Shown here: in pieces, positions 35,692 through 44,479 of the stretch
Layout of the letters: each line of letters opens with the position of its first letter
Numbering within the stretch: position 1 is the first letter of the stretch
NCBI RefSeq assembly: GCF_900143215.1
Contig: NZ_FRDM01000018.1
Span: 1 to 64,000 of the forward strand
Direction of reading: 5' to 3'
DNA from: Geodermatophilus obscurus
GTDB taxonomy: Bacteria; Actinomycetota; Actinomycetes; Mycobacteriales; Geodermatophilaceae
Length of the DNA stretch: 64,000 bases
Program-made: the position numbers and the translations under genes
The notes under the pieces: model-generated
Told to the model about the DNA's origin: nothing
Database searches by the model: none
Seen by the model: the letters and a program-made list of their open reading frames with translations, nothing else

Positions 35692-35901
35692 ATGAGCGAA
35701 CCGACTGCCAACGACGACCGCAGCGCCGAGAAGGACCCCTCGGACTGGGTGACCGGCGACGAGCCCGCGACCGGCGCCCAGAAGAGCTACCTGCACACGC
35801 TGGCCCGCGAGGCCGGCGAGGAGGTGCCGGACGACATCACCAAGGCCGACGCCTCGCGCAAGATCGACGAGCTGCAGGACGAGACCGGCCGGGGCCAGTA
35901 G
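35692..35901 (+). CDS. DUF3072 protein
   Basis: 69 residues, acidic. DWVTGDEPATGAQKSYLHTL, then AREAGEEVPDDITKADASRK is the DUF3072 signature, a small helical domain also found attached to other actinobacterial proteins. Function unknown. Confidence 0.85.
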   Translation: MSEPTANDDRSAEKDPSDWVTGDEPATGAQKSYLHTLAREAGEEVPDDITKADASRKIDELQDETGRGQ

Positions 35902-35983
35902 CCCCGGCCGGTCCGCACCCTGGAGGCTCCGCTCAGCCGGGGACGGCACCTGGTGGCGGTGGAGCCGGTAGGCCGACCGAGTA

Positions 35984-36664
35984 CTACGCCTCCAGCTTGT
36001 AGCCCAGGCCGCGCACGGTCACCAGGTACTTGGGGTTGGCCGGGTCCGGCTCGATCTTGGCGCGCAGCCGCTTGACGTGGACGTCGAGGGTCTTGGTGTC
36101 GCCCACGTAGTCCGAGCCCCACACCCTGTCGATCAGCTGCACCCGCGTGAGCACCCGCCCGGCGTTTCGCAGCAGCAGCTCGAGCAGGTCGAACTCCTTG
36201 AGCGGCAGCGCCACCGGCTCGCCGTCCACCGAGACGACGTGCCGCTCCACGTCCATGCGCACCGGGCCGGCTTCCAGCGCCGATTCCACCGGCGCCTCTG
36301 CGTCGCCGCGGCGGCGCAGCACCGCGCGGATGCGGGCGACCAGCTCGCGGGCCGAGTACGGCTTGGTCACGTAGTCGTCGGCGCCGAGCTCCAGGCCCAC
36401 GACCTTGTCGACCTCGGCGTCCTTGGCGGTCAGCATGATGATCGGCACGCTGCTGCGGGAGCGCAGCTGTCGGCAGACCTCGGTGCCGGGCAGCCCCGGC
36501 AGCATGAGGTCGAGGAGGACGAGGTCGGCGCCTCCGCGGTCGAACTCGGCGAGCGCCTGCGGCCCGTCGTTGGCCACGACGGGGTCGAAGCCCTCCTTCC
36601 GGAGCATGTACGACAGCGCGTCGGAGAAGGAGTCCTCGTCCTCCACCACCAGCACTCGGGTCAT
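35984..36664 (-). CDS. regX3: RegX3, phosphate-responsive OmpR-family response regulator
   Basis: 226 residues. Receiver domain with phospho-acceptor Asp52 (LVLLDLMLPG), acidic pocket EDE (9-11), Lys102 in TKPYSA; C-terminal winged helix (VLTRVQLIDRVWGSDYVGD). Partner of SenX3; its ATG overlaps the senX3 stop by ATGA. Known to control phosphate-starvation genes including the divergent phoU/pst system. Confidence 0.95.
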   Translation of the reverse strand: MTRVLVVEDEDSFSDALSYMLRKEGFDPVVANDGPQALAEFDRGGADLVLLDLMLPGLPGTEVCRQLRSRSSVPIIMLTAKDAEVDKVVGLELGADDYVTKPYSARELVARIRAVLRRRGDAEAPVESALEAGPVRMDVERHVVSVDGEPVALPLKEFDLLELLLRNAGRVLTRVQLIDRVWGSDYVGDTKTLDVHVKRLRAKIEPDPANPKYLVTVRGLGYKLEA

Positions 36665-37896
36665 GACCGTCCCTCCGGGGCGTCAGCGGCGGGCGGACCG
36701 CCGGCGAGGTCGTGCTCGGCCGGCGCGTCGCCGGCGGGTCCTGGGGTGTCCGCGCCGGCGGCCAGCGGGATCCGCAGCGTGAAGGTGGAGCCGAGGCCCT
36801 CCTCGCTCCACACGCTGACCGAACCGCCGTGGTTGCTGGCCACGTGCTTGACGATGGCCAGCCCGAGACCGGTGCCGCCGGTGCGGCTGGCCCGGGACTG
36901 GTCGACCCGGTAGAAGCGCTCGAACACCCGCGAGCGGTCCTCCCGCGGGATGCCGATGCCGTTGTCGGTCACGGTGATCTCCGCGAAGCCGGCCCGGGCC
37001 CGGGCGCCCACGGCGATCCGGGTGTGCTCGGGGCTGTAGGCGACGGCGTTGGCCAGCAGGTTGGTGACGGCAGTGGCCAGCTGAGACTCGACACCGCGCA
37101 CGACCAGTCCGTCCTCGCCGCCGGTGACGATCGCGATCTCCTTGGCCGAGGCGGCCAGCTTGGTGCGGTCGACGGCCTCGGCGATGACCGTGTCGACCTC
37201 GACCGGCACCAGCTCGGGCAGCGGCTCGCCGCCCTGGAGCCGGGAGAGGTCGATGAGCTCGCGCACCAGGCGGGCCAGCCGGTCGGCCTCGTGGGTCATG
37301 CGGGAGGCGAAGCGGCGCACCGTCTCCGGGTCGTCAGCGGCGTCCTCGATCGCCTCGGCGAGCAGGGACAGCGCGCCCACCGGGGTCTTCAGCTCGTGGC
37401 CGACGTTGGCGACGAAGTCCCGGCGGACCGCCTCCACCCGGCGGGCCTCGGTCACGTCCTGCAGCACCAGCGCCACCGGCCCCAGCGCCGGGCGCGATCC
37501 CCGCTCCAGCCGGACACCCAGGACGCCGACCTGCCGTGGCCCCCCACCCACGACCGAGCCGGGCAGCGCCACCTCGGCGCGCCGCCGGCCGCCGTCCCGC
37601 ACCGCGCGGGCCAGCTCCAGCAGCTCGGGGACCAGCAGCCGGGTGTCGCGGACGATGCCCAGGGATCGCGCCGCCGGGTTGGCCAGGAGGACGACGTCGT
37701 CCGGGTCGAGCAGGACGATGGCGGGGTCGATCAGGTCGAGCAGCCGGCGGGACAGGACCGCCTCGGGGGGTGCTCCGTCGGACGGCGCGGACTGCTCGAG
37801 GTCGGGACGGCGCGGACGCAGCAGCAGCGTGGCGACCAGGACGCCGGCGACCAGGCCGACGACGCCGCCGACCAGCAGGGCGACCGACGAGCTCAC
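36661..37896 (-). CDS. senX3: SenX3, sensor histidine kinase
   Basis: 411 residues. One N-terminal membrane segment (residues 5-27), a PAS-like region (LIDPAIVLLDPDDVVLLANP), HisKA with His167 in NVGHELKTPVG, and an HATPase domain (NLLANAVAYS, DNGIGIP, GTGLGLAIVKH). Acts with RegX3 and PhoU in phosphate sensing. GTG start; diverges from phoU. Confidence 0.95.
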   Translation of the reverse strand: MSSSVALLVGGVVGLVAGVLVATLLLRPRRPDLEQSAPSDGAPPEAVLSRRLLDLIDPAIVLLDPDDVVLLANPAARSLGIVRDTRLLVPELLELARAVRDGGRRRAEVALPGSVVGGGPRQVGVLGVRLERGSRPALGPVALVLQDVTEARRVEAVRRDFVANVGHELKTPVGALSLLAEAIEDAADDPETVRRFASRMTHEADRLARLVRELIDLSRLQGGEPLPELVPVEVDTVIAEAVDRTKLAASAKEIAIVTGGEDGLVVRGVESQLATAVTNLLANAVAYSPEHTRIAVGARARAGFAEITVTDNGIGIPREDRSRVFERFYRVDQSRASRTGGTGLGLAIVKHVASNHGGSVSVWSEEGLGSTFTLRIPLAAGADTPGPAGDAPAEHDLAGGPPAADAPEGRS

Positions 37897-37968
37897 GCGC
37901 CGATGCTAGGCCGCGCTCGGCCACGGACACCCCCCGTCCGGGTGACCGGGACACCCCGGACCGTGACT

Positions 37969-38034
37969 GTTCACGTCCCGGTGTCCTCCCGTTCACCGAC
38001 AGGGCCGAAGCGGGTCGACGAACGGACCTACCCT
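37969..38034 (+). promoter_or_regulatory. Candidate PHO boxes and promoter of phoU
   Basis: GTTCAC occurs at 37969 and 37991, 22 bases apart, which is two 11-base direct-repeat steps as in PhoP/RegX3 boxes; the middle unit (GGTGTCCTCCC) is weak. A -10 box TACCCT lies at 38029-38034, so the array sits just upstream of the -35 position, suiting activation of phoU by RegX3. Confidence 0.5.
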
Positions 38035-38119
38035 CGGGGTCCGGAGATCGTCGGGGCCTCGCGCAGCGGGTACCCCGAGCGTTGGGCCACGGCCGACAGG
38101 GCCGACGAGGAGGACGACG

Positions 38120-38779
38120 GTGCGCCAGCACTACCACGAGGAACTCGCCGACATCAACAACTGCCTGGTCGAGATGGCGAACTCGGTCGGGTCGGCCATG
38201 AGCAAGGCCACCACCGCGCTGCTGGACGCCGACATCGAGCTGGCGAACCTGGTGATCGAGGGCGACGAGCACATCGACGCCACCCGGGAGAGCATCGAGC
38301 AGCGGTGCTTCACCCTGCTGGCCCGGCAGGCGCCGGTCGCCACGGACCTGCGCACCATCACCGCGGGGATGCGGATCATCAGCGACCTCGAGCGGATGGG
38401 CGACCTCGCCGTCCACGTCGCGAAGCTGGCGCGGATGCGCTTCCCCGAGCACGCCGTCCCGCAGGAGCTGCGGCCGATCTTCCTCCAGGCCGGGCACGTC
38501 GCCGAGAGCCTGGTGACCCAGACGGCGACCGTCATCGCCAAGCTCGACGTCGAGGCGGCCGCGGCGCTGGAGGCCGAGGACGACCTGATGGACCAGCTGC
38601 ACCGGCAGCTGTTCAACGAGCTGCTCGTCAAGGACTGGCCGCACGGCATGGAGGCGGCCATCGACATCACCCTGCTCGGCCGCTACTACGAGCGCTTCGC
38701 CGACCACGCGGTCAGCGTCGCGCGCCGGGTGGTGTACCTGGTCACCGGCGAGCGGGAGATGCACGCCCAGGCCGACTGA
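38120..38779 (+). CDS. phoU: PhoU, phosphate signalling protein
   Basis: 219 residues in two three-helix bundles. Metal-binding repeats: TITAGMRIISDLERMGDLAV and ITLLGRYYERFADHAVSV. Modulates SenX3/PhoR-type kinases and the Pst transporter so that the Pho response is silent when phosphate is plentiful. GTG start with GAGGAGG. Confidence 0.94.
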   Translation: MRQHYHEELADINNCLVEMANSVGSAMSKATTALLDADIELANLVIEGDEHIDATRESIEQRCFTLLARQAPVATDLRTITAGMRIISDLERMGDLAVHVAKLARMRFPEHAVPQELRPIFLQAGHVAESLVTQTATVIAKLDVEAAAALEAEDDLMDQLHRQLFNELLVKDWPHGMEAAIDITLLGRYYERFADHAVSVARRVVYLVTGEREMHAQAD

Positions 38780-38834
38780 TCGCCCTCCGGGCGATCGACC
38801 GCGCCCGCCGCCTCCCCCGCGCGCGGGCCCGCTC

Positions 38835-38882
38835 ACACGGCCGTGGCCCTCTCCCTCGTCGAGGAGGGGGCCACGGCCGTGT
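38835..38882. terminator. Bidirectional terminator between phoU and gpmA
   Basis: Perfect 15-base-pair stem ACACGGCCGTGGCCC / GGGCCACGGCCGTGT between convergent genes. No U-tract, as is common in GC-rich actinobacteria. It is different in sequence from the dispersed element. Confidence 0.75.
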
Positions 38883-38897
38883 CCCGGGAGCTGTCCG

Positions 38898-39680
38898 CTA
38901 CTTCCTGCCCTGGTTCTTGACGGCCTCGATGGCGGCGGCTGCGGCCTCGGGGTCGAGGTACTGGCCACCGGGGTTGGTCGGGCGCAGGTCGTCGTCCAGG
39001 TCGTAGCGCAGCGGGACGCCGGTGGGGATGTTGAGCCCCACGACCTCGTCCTCGCCCATCCCGTCCAGGTGCTTCACCAGGGCGCGCAGGCTGTTGCCGT
39101 GCGCGGCGACGAGCACGGTCAGCCCCGCGCGCAGGTCGGGCACGATCGCGTCGTACCAGTACGGCAGCATCCGGACGACGACGTCGGCCAGGCACTCGGT
39201 CTGCGGGCGCACCTCCGGCGGCAGCACGGCGTAGCGCGCGTCGCCGTCCTGGGAGTACTCGCTGCCGGCCTCGATGGGCGGCGGCGGGGTGCTGTAGGAG
39301 CGACGCCAGACCGTGAACTGCTCCTCGCCGTACTCGGCGAGCGTGGCGGCCTTGTCCTTGCCCTGCAGCGCGCCGTAGTGCCGTTCGTTGAGCCGCCAGG
39401 AGCGCTTGACCGGGATCCACTGCCGGTCCGCGGCGGCCAGCGCCAGCTCGGCGGTGCTGATCGCGCGCTTGAGCACCGAGGTGTGCGCCACGTCCGGCAG
39501 CAGGCCGTGCTCGGCGAGGAGCTCACCGCCCCGGGCGGCCTCGCTGCGACCCTTCTCCGACAGCGGCACGTCCACCCAGCCGGTGAACAGGTTGGCCTTG
39601 TTCCACTCGCTCTCGCCGTGGCGGAGCAGCACGAGCGTGCCGGGGCGGGTCTGGGGTGAGGACATCGTCACCCGGGCCAT
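38898..39680 (-). CDS. gpmA: GpmA, 2,3-bisphosphoglycerate-dependent phosphoglycerate mutase
   Basis: 260 residues. Glycolytic 3-PG/2-PG interconversion. [20 protein letters not shown] (Arg20-His21), [29 protein letters not shown]. Start could be ATG 39680 or ATG 39665; neither has a strong ribosome binding site. Order gpm-senX3-regX3 is as in M. tuberculosis. Confidence 0.95.
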   Translation of the reverse strand: MARVTMSSPQTRPGTLVLLRHGESEWNKANLFTGWVDVPLSEKGRSEAARGGELLAEHGLLPDVAHTSVLKRAISTAELALAAADRQWIPVKRSWRLNERHYGALQGKDKAATLAEYGEEQFTVWRRSYSTPPPPIEAGSEYSQDGDARYAVLPPEVRPQTECLADVVVRMLPYWYDAIVPDLRAGLTVLVAAHGNSLRALVKHLDGMGEDEVVGLNIPTGVPLRYDLDDDLRPTNPGGQYLDPEAAAAAIEAVKNQGRK

Positions 39681-39707
39681 CCTGCCCGACCGGTGAGGTG
39701 ATGGAAC

Positions 39708-39764
39708 GGCCTCCCTGCAGGGTCCCGCCGTGAGCCTGCGAGGGGCGGGGGGCAGGGAGGTCCT
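39708..39764. repeat. Palindromic element, clearest full copy
   Basis: Arms GGCCTCCCTGC (39708-39718) and GCAGGGAGGTCC (39752-39763) pair over 9 bases plus flanks. Between them GGTCCCGCC, GTGAGCCTGCGAG, GGGCGGGG. It runs into the stop codon of the downstream small membrane gene. Confidence 0.85.
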
Positions 39765-40076
39765 TCATCCGGCGAGCAGCGGCCACAGCAGCCAGGCCTC
39801 GAACACCGCCGGCGGCAGCAGGCCGCTGAACAGCCAGGGGCTGCGGACAGGACGGTCCACACCCCAGCGCAGTGCCGCGACGGCGGCCACGCTGCAGCCC
39901 GCGCCGACGGCCAACCACAGCAGGGTGCCGCCCACGTCGACGGCGAGGAGCTGGGCGAAGGTCAGCCGCACCGCGCACAGCAGCAGCGGGTACACCAGCG
40001 CCGTCGCGGCGAGCAGGCCCACGAGTGCCCGGACCTGCCGCTGCTGCTGCCCGGGACCCTCCTGCACCGCCGCCAC
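39765..40076 (-). CDS. Small three-helix membrane protein, unknown
   Basis: 103 residues from GTG 40076, which lies one base after the exporter stop. Three hydrophobic segments (ALVGLLAATALVYPLLLC, LLAVDVGGTLLWLAVGAG, a last one near PPAVFEAWLLWPLL). No family recognised. Position suggests cotranscription with the MFS exporter. Confidence 0.6.
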   Translation of the reverse strand: MAAVQEGPGQQQRQVRALVGLLAATALVYPLLLCAVRLTFAQLLAVDVGGTLLWLAVGAGCSVAAVAALRWGVDRPVRSPWLFSGLLPPAVFEAWLLWPLLAG

Positions 40077-40077
40077 G

Positions 40078-41667
40078 CTAACCCCCGGCGGGAGCTCCGG
40101 CCCCGGACCGGGCGCGCCGCCCCGGCAGCCAGACGAGGACGACGACGGCGGCCAGGGCGGTCGCCAGTGCCGTCCCCAGGGCGGTGAGGTGCATCGCCGC
40201 CACGAACGCCTCCTGGGCCGGGCCGACCAGGTCGCCCGCCGCGGCCGCGGCCTCGGGGTCCCCGCCCGCCACGGTCCGCTGCACCGCCGCGAGGGTGGCC
40301 ACCAGCGAGGTGCTGGCCTCCGCCCGGGCGTCGGCCGGCAGCGCGTCGACCGCGTTCCCGAGCTGGGCGGCGTAGGCGTTGGCCAGCAGCGAGCCGAGCA
40401 CCGCCACCCCCAGCGCACCACCGACCTGGCGCACGGAGTTGTTCACCGCCGCGCCGGCGCCGGCCTTGTGCCGGGGCACCACCGACATGATCGACTCGGT
40501 CGTGGGCGCCATGACCGTCCCCATCCCGACGCCCTGCACCGACAGGATCACGAGCAGCAGCCACAGCGGCGAGGTCGTGTCCAGCAGCTGGAAGCCGCTG
40601 ACGGCCGCGGTCAGCAGGACGAAGCCGGTGCCGACGACGGCCTTGGCGCCGAACCGCTCGGCCAGCCGCGAGCTGCCCGGCGCCATGACCGCCATGCCCA
40701 GCGCCATGGGGATGAGCGCCGCGCCGCTGGCCAGCGGGCCGTACGCGAGCGCGCCCTGCAGGTAGTAGACGAGGTAGAAGGTCGCGCCCATGAGGGCGAA
40801 GAAGTTCAGCCCGAGGGCGGCCGCGGCAGCGGAGAAGGCCGGGTTGCGGAACAGCGTGACGTCCAGCGCCGGGTGGGGGGAGCGGCGCTGCAGCCAGACG
40901 AACAGCCCCAGCAGGGCCAGCCCGCCGAGCAGGGGCACCAGGACGCCGGGCGATCCCCAGCTCGCTCCCGAGCCGCCGTGGATGATCCCGTAGACCACCC
41001 CCACCAGCGCCAGCACCGACAGCAGCACCCCGGGGACGTCGAGCCGGCCCGGGGACGGGTCGCGGGACTCCGGGACGACGAGCAGCGCCGCCGCGATGCC
41101 GAGGAGCGCGACCGGCACCGTGATGAGGAAGATCGCGCCCCACCAGAAGTGCTGGAGCACCGCGCCGCTGGCCAGCGGGCCGCCGGCGACGGCGATCCCG
41201 GCGGTGCCTGCCCAGACACCGATCGCGCGACCGCGCTCGCCCGGCGGGAACACGTTGGTGATGACCGCCAGGGTCGTCGGTTGCACCGCAGCGGCGCCGA
41301 TGCCCATGACCGCGCGCCAGGCGATCAGCTCACCGGGGCTGCTGCTGAACGCGCCCAGCAGCGAGCCCGCCGCGAAGACCGACAGCCCGATCACCAGCAC
41401 CCTCCGGCGGCCGATCCGGTCGCCCATGACGCCCCAGGAGAAGAGCAGGCCGGCGAAGACGAGGATGTAGGCGTCGATCGCCCACTGCAGCTGGCCCTGG
41501 CTGGCGCCGAGCTCGCGCTGCAGCGTGGGGATCGCGACGTTGAGGGTCGTGTTGCCCATGATCACCACGAGCAGGCAGACCGTCATGGTGGCCAGCACCC
41601 ACCACCGGCGGGCGTAGCCGGGTCGCTCCTGGGCGACCTCGGGGAGCGACCGTTCGGTCGCCGTCAC
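40078..41667 (-). CDS. DHA2/EmrB-QacA family MFS drug exporter
   Basis: 529 residues, 14 helices. Motif A GVMGDRIGRRRVLVIG, motif C WAGTAGIAVAGGPLASGAV, start TVCLLVVIMGNTTLNVAIPT. Proton-driven export of drugs or lipids is usual; the substrate is unknown. GTG overlaps the YbjN-gene stop by GTGA. The exporter and the small protein before it are inserted between genes that lie close together in M. tuberculosis. Confidence 0.88.
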   Translation of the reverse strand: MTATERSLPEVAQERPGYARRWWVLATMTVCLLVVIMGNTTLNVAIPTLQRELGASQGQLQWAIDAYILVFAGLLFSWGVMGDRIGRRRVLVIGLSVFAAGSLLGAFSSSPGELIAWRAVMGIGAAAVQPTTLAVITNVFPPGERGRAIGVWAGTAGIAVAGGPLASGAVLQHFWWGAIFLITVPVALLGIAAALLVVPESRDPSPGRLDVPGVLLSVLALVGVVYGIIHGGSGASWGSPGVLVPLLGGLALLGLFVWLQRRSPHPALDVTLFRNPAFSAAAAALGLNFFALMGATFYLVYYLQGALAYGPLASGAALIPMALGMAVMAPGSSRLAERFGAKAVVGTGFVLLTAAVSGFQLLDTTSPLWLLLVILSVQGVGMGTVMAPTTESIMSVVPRHKAGAGAAVNNSVRQVGGALGVAVLGSLLANAYAAQLGNAVDALPADARAEASTSLVATLAAVQRTVAGGDPEAAAAAGDLVGPAQEAFVAAMHLTALGTALATALAAVVVLVWLPGRRARSGAGAPAGG

Positions 41668-42197
41668 GCCCCGCCGTCCGGGGCTCCGGCGGCGCGGGAC
41701 CTCCGGCCGGGGTCGACGAAGTCGGCGAAGGCCTCCAGGTTGCGCAGGGACTCCCCGCGCTTGACCCGCCACTCCCACTCTCGCCGGATCGACGTGCCGA
41801 AGCCGATCTCGAGCATCGCGTTGAAGTGGTCGTCGGCGTAGCTGAGCACCGCGCCGAGGATGCGGTCGAGCTCCTCCGGCGTGACCGCGGCGTGCGGCAG
41901 CCGGCCGGTCAGGTAGACGTCGCCGATGCTGTCGATCGAGTACGCGACGCCGTACATGCGCGCGTTGTGCTGCAGCAGGTAGGTCCACAGCTGCTCGCGG
42001 TTCTCGTCGGGCCGGCGGCAGACGAAGGCCTCCACCCGCAACGCGTGCTCACCGACGATCAGCCCGCAGACCGTCTTGAGCTTCTTGGTACCGGGCAGGT
42101 CGACCAGCCAGCGACCCGGCGCGGAGTGCTCGTGCACCAGCTCGCTGTCGCGCAGCGTCTGCTCGATGACCGCGTCGAGCTCCTCGACGAGGCTCAC
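41664..42197 (-). CDS. YbjN-domain protein (Rv0487-like)
   Basis: 177 residues. LVVHEH-type start, [57 protein letters not shown]. YbjN/TY3 chaperone-like fold of unknown function, kept next to mshA across actinobacteria. GTG overlaps the mshA stop by GTGA. Confidence 0.85.
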   Translation of the reverse strand: MSLVEELDAVIEQTLRDSELVHEHSAPGRWLVDLPGTKKLKTVCGLIVGEHALRVEAFVCRRPDENREQLWTYLLQHNARMYGVAYSIDSIGDVYLTGRLPHAAVTPEELDRILGAVLSYADDHFNAMLEIGFGTSIRREWEWRVKRGESLRNLEAFADFVDPGRRSRAAGAPDGGA

Positions 42198-43561
42198 TGG
42201 GCCACCTGCGCACCGAGCGCACGGACGCCGCCCCGCGCCCAGGCCGGGCGCAGCAGCGTGCCGGGAGCCGCTCGCTGGGATGCCACCTCCTGGGACGTCA
42301 TGGCCATCTCCTCCGCGGCGGCGGTGTAGGCCGCGACCAGGCTGTCGACGGTGCGCTCCCAGGAGAAGGCGCCGGCGTGCCGGCGCGCGCCGGCCGAGAG
42401 CAGCTCCCGGCGGGCGAGCACGGCGCGGATGGCGGCGGCGTAGTCGGTCGGGTCCCGGCCCTCGACCAGCACCCCGGAGACGCCGTTCCGGACGGCGGTG
42501 CGCAGGCCCCCCACGGCGGCCGCGACGACCGGCGTCCCGCAGGCCTGGGCCTCCAGGGCCACCAACCCGAAGGACTCGTTGTGGCTGGGGACGACGGCGA
42601 CGTCGGCGGCGCGGTAGTGCTCGGCGAGCAGCTCGGCGTGCACCGGTGGCAGGAAGCGGACCAGGTCGGCGATGCCGAGCCCGGCGGCGAGCTGCTCGAG
42701 CCGGCGCGGGGCCTCCAGGCCGGTGCCGCTGGGTGCACCGACGACGTGCACCTGCAGGCGGTCGCGCAGCGCCGGGTCGTCGGCGAGCATCCGCGCGGCC
42801 GCCTCGAGCAGCAGGTCGGGGGCCTTGAGCGGCTGGATGCGGCCGACGAAGAGCAGGACGACCGCGTCCTCGGCGACCCCGAGCCGGCGGCGGGCCGCCG
42901 TCCGGTCGCCGGGGGTGAAGCGGTCGAGGTCCACGCCGGGCGGGACGACGAGGGTGCGCCGCGGGTCTGCGCCGTAGTGGTCGACCAGCTGGCGGGCCTC
43001 GTCGTCGGTGTTGGCGACCAGCCGGTCGGCCTCGGCCACGACCTGTTCCTCGCCGATCACGCGGGCGCGCGGCTCGGGGCGGTCGCCGATCGCGAGCGCG
43101 GCGTTCTTCACCTTCGCCAGGGTGTGCGCGGTGTGGATGAGCGGCACGCTCCACCGGTCGCGGGCCAGCCAGCCGACCTGGCCGGACAGCCAGTAGTGCG
43201 AGTGGACGACGTCGTAGTGGCCCGGCTCGTGCTGGGCCTCCTCGCGCAGGACGGCCGCGGTGAAGGCGCACAGCTGGGCGGGCAGCTCCTCCTTGCCCAG
43301 GCCCTCGAACGGGCCGGCGCTGACGTGCCGCACGGTGACGCCGGGGCTCATCTCCACCACGGGCGGCAGGTCGCTGGACACGGCGCGGGTGAAGACGTCG
43401 ACGGCGATGCCGCGCTCGGCCAGCCGGCGGGACACCTCGAGGACGTAGACGTTCATCCCGCCGGCGTCACCGGCACCGGGCTGGTCGAGCGGGCTGGTGT
43501 GCACCGAGAGGGTGGCCACCCGCCGGGGCACGGCCGAGCGGGGACGGCGGCGAGCGGCCAC
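42194..43561 (-). CDS. mshA: MshA, D-inositol-3-phosphate glycosyltransferase (mycothiol synthesis)
   Basis: First step of mycothiol synthesis: UDP-GlcNAc plus inositol 3-phosphate. 455 residues, GT4 family: [71 protein letters not shown] has GGGAGG upstream. A C-terminal tail of about 25 residues is low complexity. Confidence 0.96.
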   Translation of the reverse strand: MAARRRPRSAVPRRVATLSVHTSPLDQPGAGDAGGMNVYVLEVSRRLAERGIAVDVFTRAVSSDLPPVVEMSPGVTVRHVSAGPFEGLGKEELPAQLCAFTAAVLREEAQHEPGHYDVVHSHYWLSGQVGWLARDRWSVPLIHTAHTLAKVKNAALAIGDRPEPRARVIGEEQVVAEADRLVANTDDEARQLVDHYGADPRRTLVVPPGVDLDRFTPGDRTAARRRLGVAEDAVVLLFVGRIQPLKAPDLLLEAAARMLADDPALRDRLQVHVVGAPSGTGLEAPRRLEQLAAGLGIADLVRFLPPVHAELLAEHYRAADVAVVPSHNESFGLVALEAQACGTPVVAAAVGGLRTAVRNGVSGVLVEGRDPTDYAAAIRAVLARRELLSAGARRHAGAFSWERTVDSLVAAYTAAAEEMAMTSQEVASQRAAPGTLLRPAWARGGVRALGAQVAQ

Positions 43562-43610
43562 GTGCGACCTCCCGCCTCGCTCCAGGGCGCCGGGAGGCAC
43601 CCGCTCGACA

Positions 43611-43623
43611 TTGCAGTCTGCAA
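43611..43623. promoter_or_regulatory. 13-base palindrome in the mshA/SDR divergent region
   Basis: TTGCAGTCTGCAA is a perfect inverted repeat around a central T, 20-30 bases before the SDR start. Locally AT-richer. Candidate operator for an unidentified regulator. Confidence 0.45.
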
Positions 43624-43633
43624 CAACGCCAGG

Positions 43634-44419
43634 ATGGGCCTCATGCCCGGTTCCCCGACCCATCCTGCATCCGGTCCCCGCGAGCTGCCCGGCACGGGGC
43701 GGAGCGCCGTCGTCACCGGCGCCTCCAGCGGCATCGGTGCGGCCACCGCGACCCGCCTGGCGGCGGAGGGCGTCGTCGTCGGCGCGCGGCGCATGGACCG
43801 GCTGACCGAGCTGGCCGCCTCCATCGGCGCCCGGGCGCTGCCGCTGGACGTCACCGACGCCGACTCGGTGGCGGCGTTCGCCGGCGCCCTGGACCGGGTC
43901 GACGTGCTGGTCAACAACGCCGGCGGCGCCTTCGACGCCGACCCCGTGGCCGAGGCCGACCTGGACTCCTGGGCGCGCACCTACGAGGTGAACGTGCTGG
44001 GCACCGTCCGGCTGACCAAGGCGCTGCTGCCCGCGCTGATCGCCTCGGGCGCCGGCGACGTGCTGTTCGTGGGCTCGACCGCGGGGCTGGTCAGCTACGA
44101 GGGCGGCGCGTCCTACACGGCGGCCAAGCACGGCGTGCACACGCTGGCCGAGACGCTGCGGCTGGAGCTGTTCGACCAGCCGGTGCGGGTGGTCGAGATC
44201 GCACCCGGGATGGTGAGGACCGAGGAGTTCACCCTCAACCGGGTGCGCGACCGGGACCGGGCCGAGGCGGTCTACCGCGGCGTGCGCGCGCCGCTGGTGG
44301 CCGAGGACGTCGCCGACTGCATCGCCTGGGCGCTCACCCGCCCGCACCACGTGAACATCGACCTGCTCGTGGTCCGCCCGCGGGCGCAGGCCGCCCAGCA
44401 CAAGGTGCACCGCGAGTAG
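43634..44419 (+). CDS. SDR-family NADP-dependent oxidoreductase
   Basis: 261 residues (or 258 from ATG 43643, which has AGGATGGGCCTC upstream). Classical [34 protein letters not shown] (Tyr-x3-Lys), [11 protein letters not shown]. Related to YdfG-type serine/3-hydroxy acid dehydrogenases. Diverges from mshA. Confidence 0.88.
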   Translation: MGLMPGSPTHPASGPRELPGTGRSAVVTGASSGIGAATATRLAAEGVVVGARRMDRLTELAASIGARALPLDVTDADSVAAFAGALDRVDVLVNNAGGAFDADPVAEADLDSWARTYEVNVLGTVRLTKALLPALIASGAGDVLFVGSTAGLVSYEGGASYTAAKHGVHTLAETLRLELFDQPVRVVEIAPGMVRTEEFTLNRVRDRDRAEAVYRGVRAPLVAEDVADCIAWALTRPHHVNIDLLVVRPRAQAAQHKVHRE

Positions 44420-44478
44420 AAGGACCCCCTGCCCCCCACCGCTCGCACGCTCGCGCTGGGCCCCTGCAGGGGGCCGGG
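44420..44478. repeat. Palindromic element between convergent SDR and murB
   Basis: Inverted orientation: arms GGACCCCCTGC (44422-44432) and GCAGGGGGCC (44466-44475), core CCACCGCTCGCACGCTCGCG. Confidence 0.8.
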
Positions 44479-44479
44479 G

